Shown here piece by piece: positions 9,290 through 17,649 of a stretch of DNA of 64,000 nt. Position numbers and translations under genes: made by a program. Each line of letters starts with the position of its first letter. Positions within the stretch are counted from its first letter, which is position 1. Origin of the DNA: Massilia sp. YIM B02769 (GTDB lineage Bacteria > Pseudomonadota > Gammaproteobacteria > Burkholderiales > Burkholderiaceae_D); NCBI RefSeq assembly GCF_030411995.1, contig NZ_JASNRC010000016.1, forward strand, positions 1 through 64,000, written 5' to 3'. The notes beneath the pieces were generated by a model. That model did not search any database and had not been told where the DNA came from. It worked only from the letters and a program-made list of their open reading frames with translations.

Positions 9290-9856
9290 TCAGAACTGGT
9301 AGCGCGCCTGGACCACCAGGAAGTTGACGCCGCTGTTCGGCTTCTTGATGCTGCCGTTCGAGTAGTGCTGGATCTTCAGGCCCAGGTCCCACCTGGTGGG
9401 CGTGACATAGCCGATGCCGAGGTGATCGCCGAACTGGAAGGCGGTCGACAGGCGGTTGTCGCTGTTGTTATACAGTTCCGACATCAGGTTGGCGCCGATG
9501 CCGCCTTCGACGTACAGGCCGAGCTTGTCGTCGCGCTGGTAGCGGAACACCGGGGTGATGCCGATGACGCCGATGTTCTGGTGCTGGCCCTCGACGTTGC
9601 GGTAGGCCGAACCGCGCCAGTAGGCGGCCGACAGGTCCCAGTAACCGCCCAGGTGGCGGCCGTTCGAGGCAAACCATTGCTTGTCCCAGTTCGACTGGAC
9701 GGCCACGCGGGCCATGCGTACTTTCGACCCCGTGCCGGCTTCGAAGGAAGCCGAATCGACCCAGCCGTCGGCGGCAAACGCCTGGCCGGTGCTCATCAGG
9801 ACAACTGCAGCGAGGATAGTGCCAATTTTTTTATTAGAGACCATAATTGCTTTCAT
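9290..9856 (-). CDS. pagL: Acyloxyacyl hydrolase, PagL-like lipid A 3-O-deacylase
   Basis: A 188-residue outer-membrane protein. The signal peptide runs MKAIMVSNKKIGTILAAVVLMSTGQAFA. A beta-barrel with alternating aromatic strands follows and ends in ARYQF, a typical C-terminal aromatic. The conserved PagL catalytic His-Ser pair is visible in KIQHYSNGSIKKPNSG. It should remove the 3-O-linked acyl chain of lipid A at the outer membrane. The start at 9856 gives the full signal peptide; 9844 is an alternative. It lies 5 kb from eptA and the PAP2 gene, hinting at a lipid A remodelling region. Confidence 0.88.
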   Translation of the reverse strand: MKAIMVSNKKIGTILAAVVLMSTGQAFAADGWVDSASFEAGTGSKVRMARVAVQSNWDKQWFASNGRHLGGYWDLSAAYWRGSAYRNVEGQHQNIGVIGITPVFRYQRDDKLGLYVEGGIGANLMSELYNNSDNRLSTAFQFGDHLGIGYVTPTRWDLGLKIQHYSNGSIKKPNSGVNFLVVQARYQF

Positions 9857-9950
9857 GAATAGTCGCCAGTCCTTGCTGGCGAGTGCCGAATATTGTACTG
9901 GCGCGGACAAAAACGCGTAGCGCGCCATCCAAAACTGAAAAAGGAAGCAG

Positions 9951-10853
9951 ATGCCTCATCCAACTGTCGCTTTTCTGGGCATCGGCCTGATGGGCCAGCC
10001 GATGGCCGCACGCCTGGCCGGCGCTGGCTTTCCCCTGCGTGCCTGGAACCGTAGCACAGCCAAGGCGCGCACGCTTGCCACGCACGGTGCGCAGGTATGC
10101 GAATCGCTTGAAGACGCGGTGCGAGACGCCGACATGGTGGTATCGATGCTGGCTGACGGTGCGGCCGTGGGCGCGACCATGGACGCGGCATTGCCGGCCA
10201 TGGCGCCGGGAAGCGTGTGGATCGACATGAGCTCGACCCGGCACGACGAGGCGCTGGCCTTCCATGCCCGTCTTGCCGGGCAGGGTGTGCGTTTCCTCGA
10301 TGCGCCGGTGTCGGGCGGGGTGCCGGGGGCGCAGGACGGCAAGCTGGCGATCATGGCGGGCGGCAGCCTGCGCGACTTCGAAGAGGCGCTGCCGCTGTTC
10401 GCGGTGCTCGGCAGCGCGCAGCTGGTGGGGCCGGCCGGCAGCGGGCAGGTCGCCAAGTTGTGCAATCAATTGATCGTCGGCGCGACCCTGAACGTGGTGG
10501 CCGAGGCGCTGCTGCTGGCGCAGGCGGCCGGGGCCGATCCGGCGGCGGTGCGCGAGGCGATACGCGGCGGGTTTGCGGGCAGCCGGATCCTCGAATTGCA
10601 CGGGCAGCGCATGCTGGACCGGAATTTCGTGCCGGGCGGGCAGGTGAAGAGCCAGTTGAAGGATCTACGGAATGTGCTGGCGGCGGCGGGGGAGGTGGGG
10701 CTCAGTTTGCCGCTGACGGCGGCCGCGACCCGCAGTTACGAGTCGATCGAGGCTGAGTTGGGTCATGCTGATCATGCGGCGGCGTTGCTGGCGCTGGAGC
10801 GGATCAATCCGGGGGTAAGGTTGGGGTTGGCCGAGGACCGGTTGCCGGAGTGA
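9951..10853 (+). CDS. NAD(P)-dependent beta-hydroxyacid dehydrogenase (HIBADH/GarR family)
   Basis: A 300-residue two-domain oxidoreductase. The Rossmann start is VAFLGIGLMGQPMAARL, the substrate loop is FLDAPVSGGVPGAQDGKLAIMAGG and the catalytic Lys lies in GSGQVAKLCNQ. The family includes 3-hydroxyisobutyrate dehydrogenase and tartronate semialdehyde reductase; the sequence does not decide the substrate. AAGGAAG precedes the ATG. The 3' third shifts from C to G at codon third positions, unlike the 5' part. Confidence 0.9.
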   Translation: MPHPTVAFLGIGLMGQPMAARLAGAGFPLRAWNRSTAKARTLATHGAQVCESLEDAVRDADMVVSMLADGAAVGATMDAALPAMAPGSVWIDMSSTRHDEALAFHARLAGQGVRFLDAPVSGGVPGAQDGKLAIMAGGSLRDFEEALPLFAVLGSAQLVGPAGSGQVAKLCNQLIVGATLNVVAEALLLAQAAGADPAAVREAIRGGFAGSRILELHGQRMLDRNFVPGGQVKSQLKDLRNVLAAAGEVGLSLPLTAAATRSYESIEAELGHADHAAALLALERINPGVRLGLAEDRLPE

Positions 10854-10878
10854 GGGTCGGGTGCGCATGAGTACGACT

Positions 10879-11058
10879 GCGTGGACACAGGTGCCTGGCG
10901 CGGCCCGGTCCACCCTACGAAAAACGACGTTGTAGGGTGGACATTCGTAGTGCTGGCATTTAGCCAGCCCTACTGTCCACGCTGTCTCACCGGTTGAATG
11001 GCCGGTGGGTTCGAGAACCCACCCTACAGCAAGGTAGGGTGGGTACTTGTACCCACCG
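10879..11058. repeat. Cluster of GTAGGGTGG-type hairpin repeats
   Basis: Three hairpins fill the gap between the convergent genes ending at 10853 and 11086. The first is GTCCACCCTAC/GTAGGGTGGAC (10909-10919 with 10932-10942), enclosed by GCGTGGACA and TGTCCACGC. The second is a GGTGGGTTCGAGAACCCACC hairpin at about 11002-11021. The third is GTAGGGTGGGTACTTGTACCCACC (about 11034-11057). They belong to the same family as the copy at 148-218. Confidence 0.85.
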
Positions 11059-11085
11059 TTTGTGAACGTTTGAAACCCGGCGCCG

Positions 11086-12279
11086 TTACGCCACCGGCAA
11101 ACTCATCTCCACCAGCCTCGCCCAATAACTCGCCCCGATCGGCAGCAAGCCGTCGTTGAAGTCATAGCTGCCATTGTGCAGCTGGCAAGGCCCCAGCCCA
11201 TGCCCGCCCGCGCGGTGCTCGCCGTCGCCGTTGCCGATGAAGACGTAGCAGCCCGGCTTGGCCTGCAGCATGAAGGCGAAATCTTCCGCACCCATGGTCG
11301 GCTCGACCGCGGTGTTCACGGCCGCCGGTCCCACCACCGCGCGCATTGCCTCGACGGCAAACGCCGTCTTCTCCGGATCGTTGATCAGCGGCGGGTAATT
11401 GCGCTTGAAGCCGAAATCGACGCTCGCATTGAACCCGGCCGCGATACCCTGCGCCATGGCTTCCATGCGCTCCTGGATGAGGTCCAGCACGGCGGTCGAG
11501 AAGGTGCGCACGGTCCCGATCAGCACCGCTTCATCCGGAATCACATTCGTGGCGCTGCCCGCGTGAATTTGCGTGATCGACAACACCGCCGTTTCCAGCG
11601 GATTCTTTTCGCGCGAAACGATGGTTTGCCAGGCTTGCGCGATCTGCACCGCCACCATCACCGGGTCGATGCCGCGGTGCGGCTGCGCGGCGTGCGCACC
11701 CTTGCCTTTGACGGTCACGCGGAACTCGTTACTGGACGCCATCATCGGCCCCGGGATCACGCCGAAGCTGCCCGCCGGCAGGCCTGGCCAGTTGTGCATG
11801 CCGTACACGGCGTCCATCGGGAACTGGTCGAACAGACCATCCTCGATCATCTTGCGCGCGCCGGCGCCGCCTTCTTCGGCGGGTTGAAAAATCAGATATA
11901 CGGTGCCGTCGAAGTTGCGGTGACGCGACAAATAGTGGGCTGCACCCAGCAACATCGCGGTATGTCCGTCGTGACCGCATGCATGCATCTTGCCGGGGTG
12001 GCGCGACGCATGGTCAAATGTGTTGAGTTCCTGCATGGGCAGCGCATCCATGTCGGCGCGCAGGCCGATCGCACGTGGCGAATTGCCATTCTTGATGATG
12101 CCGACCACGCCGGTGATGCCCAGCCCGCGCACGACGGGAATGCCCCATTCGGTCAGGCGCGCGGCCACCACGTCGGCGGTGCGTTGTTCTTCGTAGCAGA
12201 GTTCCGGATGGGCGTGGATGTCGCGCCGGATTTGCTCCAGTTCGGTCTGGAAAGCGAGGATAGGTTCTACCAGTCTCAT
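11086..12279 (-). CDS. M20 amidohydrolase (hippurate hydrolase/HipO type)
   Basis: A 397-residue M20D-type metallohydrolase. Metal-binding motifs are MHACGHDGHTAMLLGAA, FQPAEEGGAGA and PTMGAEDFAFML. The lid/dimerisation domain begins near GKGAHAAQPHRG. Such enzymes cleave N-acyl amino acids such as hippurate, N-acetylamino acids or indole-acetyl conjugates. The start at 12279 is supported by GGGAGAA upstream. The intergenic space to the divergent oxidoreductase is 175 bases and should hold both promoters; I see no distinctive operator there. Confidence 0.92.
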   Translation of the reverse strand: MRLVEPILAFQTELEQIRRDIHAHPELCYEEQRTADVVAARLTEWGIPVVRGLGITGVVGIIKNGNSPRAIGLRADMDALPMQELNTFDHASRHPGKMHACGHDGHTAMLLGAAHYLSRHRNFDGTVYLIFQPAEEGGAGARKMIEDGLFDQFPMDAVYGMHNWPGLPAGSFGVIPGPMMASSNEFRVTVKGKGAHAAQPHRGIDPVMVAVQIAQAWQTIVSREKNPLETAVLSITQIHAGSATNVIPDEAVLIGTVRTFSTAVLDLIQERMEAMAQGIAAGFNASVDFGFKRNYPPLINDPEKTAFAVEAMRAVVGPAAVNTAVEPTMGAEDFAFMLQAKPGCYVFIGNGDGEHRAGGHGLGPCQLHNGSYDFNDGLLPIGASYWARLVEMSLPVA

Positions 12280-12454
12280 CTTGTTCTCCCTAGCATGGTG
12301 TTCGCTTACGTCAAAGCCTGTCAAAACCATTGTAGCCCTTGTCAGCCGATGAAATCCAGCCCGGCAGCAGCAACGGGCCGGTCCGCCACGAAGCCAGCCG
12401 GAATCGGATAAAGTATTGGTTTCTCGACGTTTTTTTCCCTGGAACTGATTCAGA

Positions 12455-14563
12455 ATGAGCATCACCCAAGTCCGCGCCGCCTGCCCCCACGACTGCCCCG
12501 ATACCTGCGCCATCCTCGTCACCGTCGAGGACGGCGTGGCCACCGCGGTGCGTGGCGACCCGGAACATCCGACCACCGCCGGCGTGCTCTGCACCAAGGT
12601 CTCGCGCTACGTCGAGCGCACCTATTCGCCGGACCGCGTGCTGCGTCCGATGCGCCGCGTCGGCAAGAAGGGCGAGGGCAAATTCGAACAGATCAGCTGG
12701 AACGAGGCACTGGACGAGATCGCAAACCGCCTGAAGCCGATCGCCGAACGCGACCCGCAAGCCATCCTCCCGTACAGCTATTGCGGCACCATGGGCCTGG
12801 TGCAGGGCGAGTCGATGTCGCTGCGCTTCTTCAACAAGCTCGGCGCCTCGCTGCTCGATCGCACCATCTGCGCTACCGCCGGCTTTACCGGCTACAAGTA
12901 CACCATCGGCGCCTCGATCGGCACCGACATGGAGCAGTTCCAGGACGCCAAGCTGATCCTCATCTGGGGCGGCAATCCGATCGCCTCGAACCTGCACTTC
13001 TGGATGCGCGCCCAGGAAGCCAAGCGCCGCGGCGCCAAGCTGATCGCCATCGATCCCTACCGCTCGCTGACGGCCGAGAAGTGCCACCAGCACATTGCCC
13101 TGCTGCCCGGTACGGACTCGGCGCTGGCGCTGGGCATGATGCACGTGCTGATCGCGGAAGACCTGCTCGACCACGCCTACATCGCCGACCACACGCTGGG
13201 CTTCGACCAGCTGAAAGAGCGCGCTGCCGAATGGACCCCGGAACGCACCGCCGACACCTGCGGCATCAGCGCCCAGGAAGTGGTCGACCTGGCACGCCTG
13301 TACGGCGAAACCGCCAAGTGCGGCGAGCCGGTGGCGATCCGCTGCAACTACGGCGTGCAGCGCGCGAAGGGCGGCGGCATGGCCGTGCGCAACATGAGCT
13401 GCCTGCCGGCCCTGGTCGGCGCCTGGCGCCACGCGGCCGGCGGCATCCAGCTGTCGACCTCGGGCTCCTTCCCGGCCAACCGCGCCCTGCTGCAGCGCCC
13501 GGATTTACTGGCCGGCCGCAAAACCCGCACCATCAACATGACCACCATCGGCGACGATTTGCTGAAGGAGGCCTCGCCGGAATTCGGCCCGAAGGTCGAG
13601 GCCGTGATCGTCTACAACGCCAATCCGCTGGCGATTGCCCCGGATTCCGCCAAGGTGCAGGCCGGCTTCGAGCGCGAGGATTTGTTCACCGTGGTGATGG
13701 AACAATTCCGCACCGACAGCGCCGACTACGCCGACATCCTGTTGCCGGCCACCACCCAGCTCGAGCACGTCGATGCCCACCTGGCCTACGGCCACCTGTA
13801 CATGATGGCGAACAACGCGGCAATCGCGCCGCTGGGCGAAGCCAAGCCGAACACCGAAATCTTCCGCCTGCTGGCCGCCCGCATGGGCTTTGACGATCCC
13901 TGCTTCCAGGAGAGCGACGAGGAACTGGCGGCGCAAGCCTTCGACAAGACCCACGCCCGCGCCATCCACTTCGACTGGGAATCGCTGAAGCAGAAGGGCT
14001 GGCAAAAACTGAATATGCCGGACGCGCCGTTTGCCGAAGGCGGCTTCCCGACCCCATCGGGCAAGTGCGAGTTTTATTCGAGCACGATGGAGCGCGATGG
14101 CCTCGACCCGCTGCCAGCCTACATCGCCCCGTACGAGTCGGTGGCTTCGAACCCGCAATTGGCAAAAAAATACCCGCTGGCGATGATTTCTCCGCCAGCA
14201 AGGAACTTCCTGAACTCAACCTTTGTCAATGTACAGAGCTTGCGTGCAACCGAGGGCGAGCCGCACCTCGACATCCACCCGTTTGACGCCGCCCCGCGCG
14301 GCCTCAATCACGGTGACATGGCACGTATTTTCAACGACCGCGGCTCTTTCGTTGCCAAGGCGCGCGTGACCGAGAAAGCGCGACCGGGCCTCGTGGTGGG
14401 CTTGTCGATCTGGTGGAAGAAACTCGCCAGCGACGGCAAGAACGCCAATGAAGTCACCAGCCAGCGCCTGACCGACATGGGCAGGGCGCCCACTTTCTAC
14501 GACACCCTGGTGCAGGTCGAAAAGGCCGCGCCCCGACCCGGACATGAAGACACTCCTCACTAG
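12455..14563 (+). CDS. Molybdopterin-dependent oxidoreductase (DMSO reductase/formate dehydrogenase superfamily)
   Basis: A 702-residue protein. The N-terminal [4Fe-4S] motif is CPHDCPDTC, with a fourth Cys in GVLCTKVSRYVERTY. Molybdopterin-binding domains follow (LIWGGNPIASNLHFW, YNANPLAIAPDS) and the C-terminal pterin-binding barrel has the NFLNSTF and HPFDA regions. There is no Tat signal and no electron-transfer subunit nearby, so it is probably cytoplasmic. The substrate is unknown. Similar stand-alone proteins are usually annotated only as oxidoreductases or formate dehydrogenase-like. It overlaps the next gene by 20 bases. Confidence 0.88.
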   Translation: MSITQVRAACPHDCPDTCAILVTVEDGVATAVRGDPEHPTTAGVLCTKVSRYVERTYSPDRVLRPMRRVGKKGEGKFEQISWNEALDEIANRLKPIAERDPQAILPYSYCGTMGLVQGESMSLRFFNKLGASLLDRTICATAGFTGYKYTIGASIGTDMEQFQDAKLILIWGGNPIASNLHFWMRAQEAKRRGAKLIAIDPYRSLTAEKCHQHIALLPGTDSALALGMMHVLIAEDLLDHAYIADHTLGFDQLKERAAEWTPERTADTCGISAQEVVDLARLYGETAKCGEPVAIRCNYGVQRAKGGGMAVRNMSCLPALVGAWRHAAGGIQLSTSGSFPANRALLQRPDLLAGRKTRTINMTTIGDDLLKEASPEFGPKVEAVIVYNANPLAIAPDSAKVQAGFEREDLFTVVMEQFRTDSADYADILLPATTQLEHVDAHLAYGHLYMMANNAAIAPLGEAKPNTEIFRLLAARMGFDDPCFQESDEELAAQAFDKTHARAIHFDWESLKQKGWQKLNMPDAPFAEGGFPTPSGKCEFYSSTMERDGLDPLPAYIAPYESVASNPQLAKKYPLAMISPPARNFLNSTFVNVQSLRATEGEPHLDIHPFDAAPRGLNHGDMARIFNDRGSFVAKARVTEKARPGLVVGLSIWWKKLASDGKNANEVTSQRLTDMGRAPTFYDTLVQVEKAAPRPGHEDTPH

Positions 14564-15665
14564 ACTCCCCCGTTTCATCCGGCACGCGCTGTTTGCGGGC
14601 GCGGCCGCCGGAATGCTTGCCAGTTGTTCTACTCTGAATTACTACACCCAGGCGGCGCAAGGCCAGCTTGAACTCCTCTCCGATGCAAGGCCGATCGACG
14701 ACTGGTTGGCCGATCCCGCCACCAACACCTCCCTGCGCCACCGACTCGAGACTGCCCGCCAGATCCGCCTGTTCGCGGTCCAGAAGATGGGCTTGCCGGA
14801 CAATGGCAGCTACAAGAACTACGCCGCGCTGAAACGCCAGTACGTCCTCTGGAACGTGGTGGCCACCCCCGAACTTTCGCTCAAGCCCCTGCAGTGGTGC
14901 TTCCCGGTGGCCGGCTGCGTGAACTACCGCGGCTATTACAACAAGGCCGACGCCCAGGCCTATGCGAAAGAGTTGCGCGACCAGGGCCGCGACGTCGAGG
15001 TCGGCGGCGTCAGCGCCTATTCCACCCTCGGCTGGTTCAGCGACCCCTTGATTTCCACCTTCATCAACTACCCCGACGCCGAACTGGCGCGCCTGATCTT
15101 CCACGAGCTGGCGCACCAGGTGGTGTATGTGCCGGGCGACTCGCGCTTCAACGAATCCTTTGCCAGCGCCGTCGAAGAGGCGGGCGTGGAAATGTGGCTG
15201 GAAAAATTCGGCAACCCGGCGATGCGCGATGCCTATGAGCGTTATTCGGTGCGGCGCAAGGGTTTCCTCGAACTGCTGCTGAAATACCGGCGCGAACTCG
15301 AGCGCGCCTATGCGGCGCCGGTCGGCGACGAGGACAAGCGCATCGCCAAGGCGCGCCTGTTCCTGGCGCTGAAAGACGAATACCAGGTGCTGAAGGCGAA
15401 TTGGGGCGGCTATGCCGGCTACGACCGCTTCTTCGCCGAGCCGCTGTCGAACGCCCACCTGGCCTCGATCGCCACCTACAACGACTACGTGCCGGCCTTC
15501 CGCGCGATGCTGCGCAGGGACAAGGATTTCCGCACCTTCTACAAGGAAGTCACCCAGCTGTCGAAGCGCGACAAGGCCGAGCGGACGGCGGCGCTGAAGG
15601 TGTTCGACGCCGCCGCGCCGGGCGGGCCTGTCATGGTGCAACGCACCAATGCAGCCATGCCGTGA
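14544..15665 (+). CDS. Predicted lipoprotein aminopeptidase (COG4324 type)
   Basis: A 373-residue protein with a lipoprotein signal peptide; the lipobox LASC near residue 28 sits in GAAAGMLASCSTLNYYTQ. The zinc-peptidase motif HELAHQ lies in LARLIFHELAHQVVYVPGDSRFNE, with a downstream NESFAS region supplying further ligands. It is known as a conserved predicted aminopeptidase; direct biochemical evidence is scarce. It starts inside the oxidoreductase gene, so the two are co-transcribed. A functional link between them is not obvious. Confidence 0.85.
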   Translation: MKTLLTRLPRFIRHALFAGAAAGMLASCSTLNYYTQAAQGQLELLSDARPIDDWLADPATNTSLRHRLETARQIRLFAVQKMGLPDNGSYKNYAALKRQYVLWNVVATPELSLKPLQWCFPVAGCVNYRGYYNKADAQAYAKELRDQGRDVEVGGVSAYSTLGWFSDPLISTFINYPDAELARLIFHELAHQVVYVPGDSRFNESFASAVEEAGVEMWLEKFGNPAMRDAYERYSVRRKGFLELLLKYRRELERAYAAPVGDEDKRIAKARLFLALKDEYQVLKANWGGYAGYDRFFAEPLSNAHLASIATYNDYVPAFRAMLRRDKDFRTFYKEVTQLSKRDKAERTAALKVFDAAAPGGPVMVQRTNAAMP

Positions 15666-15801
15666 TGGGGCAAATACGAGGAGCCGTAGAGTCCCTGTTC
15701 CAATAACGGCAAAAGCGCTTGCGTGCAAGCGCGCTGCCCGATAGCATCATATGCGGCAATAGCAAAGGCATAAGCACGCACGTTCGGTTTGCAAATATAA
15801 T

Positions 15802-15832
15802 TTGACAATGTAGGCTGAACGACAACGATACT
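15802..15832 (+). promoter_or_regulatory. Candidate sigma-70 promoter of the fadD pair
   Basis: TTGACA at 15802-15807 is followed, after 19 bases, by GATACT at 15827-15832, about 20 bases before the fadD ATG. The gap to the previous gene is 187 bases and noticeably AT-richer than the surroundings. The long spacer makes this tentative. Confidence 0.35.
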
Positions 15833-15852
15833 ATTGGAGACAGGGGCATCTG

Positions 15853-17550
15853 ATGGACAAGATTTGGCTGAAGTCGTATCCAGCTGGCGTACCGGCTGAA
15901 ATCAACCCGGACCAGTACCGGTCCCTCGTTCACCTGCTGGAAGAGTCCTTCCAGAAGTACGCGCAGAACAACGCGTACGTCTGCATGGACAAGTTCCTGA
16001 CCTACGCCGAGCTCGATGCCTGCTCGAAGCGCCTGGCTGCCTGGCTGCAAAGCCGCGGCATGGCCAAGGGCGCGCGCGTGGCGGTGATGATGCCGAACAT
16101 CCTGCAGAATCCGATCGCGATCGCCGCGATCCTGCGCGCTGGCTACACCGTCGTCAACGTCAATCCCCTGTACACCGCGCGCGAACTCGAGCACCAGCTG
16201 AAGGACTCGGGCAGCGAAGCCATCATCGTGCTGGAAAACTTTGCCCATACCGTGGAGCAGGTGCTGAAAAGCACCCCGGTGCGCCACGTGGTCGTGGCCA
16301 GCATGGGCGAGATGCTCGGCGGCGCCAAGGGCATGCTGGTCAATTTCGTGGTCCGCAGCGTCAAGAAGATGGTGCCGGACTTTGCGATTCCGAACATGGT
16401 GCGCTTCAAGGACGCGCTGGCGCAGGGTGCCAGGATGCCTTACACCGCGCCCAATCTGACGGCGTCCGACATCGCCTTCCTGCAATACACCGGCGGCACC
16501 ACCGGCGTCTCGAAAGGCGCCACGCTGACCCACCGCAACATCATCGCCAACGTGCTGCAGACCGAGGCCTGGGCCCAGCCGGCGCTGTCGCAGCCGCCTG
16601 TCGTCGAGTTCCCGAACATCGTCTGCGCACTGCCGCTGTACCACATCTTTGCACTCACGGCCTGCGCCATGTGGGGCATGCGCGTGGGCGGCATGAACAT
16701 CCTGATTCCGAACCCGCGCGACATCCCGGGCTTCATCAAGGAGCTCGGCAAGTACAAGATCACCATGCTGCCGGCCGTGAACACGCTGTACAACGCACTG
16801 GTGAACCACCCGGACTTCGCCAGCGTCGACTTTTCCACGCTGAAGACCGCGAACGGCGGCGGCATGGCCGTCCAGCAAGCGGTTAATGACAAGTGGAAAC
16901 AAGTGACCGGCAAGAGTATCATTGAGGGTTACGGTTTGTCGGAAACCTCGCCGGTGGCTACCTGCAACCGCGCCGACGAGCAGGGCTTCACGGGCACCAT
17001 CGGCTTGCCGGTGCCGTCCACCGACATCGCCATCCTCGACGACGACGGCAACATCCTGCCGCTCGGCCAGACCGGCGAGATCGGCATCCGCGGCCCGCAA
17101 GTCATGGCCGGCTACTGGAACCGTCCGGACGAGACCGCCAAGGTCATGACCGCCGACGGCTACTTCAAGTCGGGCGACGTCGGCATCATGGACGAGCGCG
17201 GCTACGTGAAGATCGTCGACCGCAAGAAGGACATGATCCTGGTGTCGGGCTTCAACGTCTACCCGAACGAACTCGAAGGCGTGATCGCCGGCCACCCGGG
17301 CGTGCTCGAATGCGCGGTCGTCGGCGTGCCGGACGAGCACTCCGGCGAGGCGGTGAAGGTCTTCGTGGTGCGCAAGGACCCGAGCCTCACCGAAGCGACG
17401 CTGATGGACTACTGCAAGACGCAGTTCACCGGCTACAAGAAACCGAAGTACATTGAATTCCGCGACGAATTGCCGAAGACCAACGTCGGCAAGATCCTGC
17501 GGCGTGCGCTGCGCGACGAACAGCAGCAGAAGCAAAAAGAAGCAGCCTGA
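15853..17550 (+). CDS. fadD: Long-chain fatty acid--CoA ligase (copy 1)
   Basis: A 565-residue adenylate-forming enzyme. The P-loop-like motif is YTGGTTGVSKGATLTHRN, then GYGLSETSP, the DGYFKSGDVGIMDERGYVKIVDRKKDMI region, and the C-terminal catalytic Lys in PKTNVGKILRR. It activates fatty acids to acyl-CoA for beta-oxidation or lipid synthesis, at the inner membrane face. A GGGG-rich SD precedes the ATG. The adjacent downstream gene is a close paralogue with the same start (MDK-WLKSYxAGV), pointing to tandem duplication. A terminator separates the two. Confidence 0.95.
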   Translation: MDKIWLKSYPAGVPAEINPDQYRSLVHLLEESFQKYAQNNAYVCMDKFLTYAELDACSKRLAAWLQSRGMAKGARVAVMMPNILQNPIAIAAILRAGYTVVNVNPLYTARELEHQLKDSGSEAIIVLENFAHTVEQVLKSTPVRHVVVASMGEMLGGAKGMLVNFVVRSVKKMVPDFAIPNMVRFKDALAQGARMPYTAPNLTASDIAFLQYTGGTTGVSKGATLTHRNIIANVLQTEAWAQPALSQPPVVEFPNIVCALPLYHIFALTACAMWGMRVGGMNILIPNPRDIPGFIKELGKYKITMLPAVNTLYNALVNHPDFASVDFSTLKTANGGGMAVQQAVNDKWKQVTGKSIIEGYGLSETSPVATCNRADEQGFTGTIGLPVPSTDIAILDDDGNILPLGQTGEIGIRGPQVMAGYWNRPDETAKVMTADGYFKSGDVGIMDERGYVKIVDRKKDMILVSGFNVYPNELEGVIAGHPGVLECAVVGVPDEHSGEAVKVFVVRKDPSLTEATLMDYCKTQFTGYKKPKYIEFRDELPKTNVGKILRRALRDEQQQKQKEAA

Positions 17551-17578
17551 AGTCGTCGTACGGCGCAGGTTGGCCGGC

Positions 17579-17611
17579 AAAACCGCCCGGGGTATCCGGG
17601 CGGTTTTGCAT
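17579..17611 (+). terminator. Rho-independent terminator between the fadD copies
   Basis: AAAACCGCCCGG (17579-17590) pairs with CCGGGCGGTTTT (17596-17607) around a 5-base loop. T-rich sequence follows. The second fadD may therefore need its own promoter or partial read-through. Confidence 0.85.
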
Positions 17612-17649
17612 TTTATTGGATACACAGCGTTTAAGAAGGCGAGGCAGAG

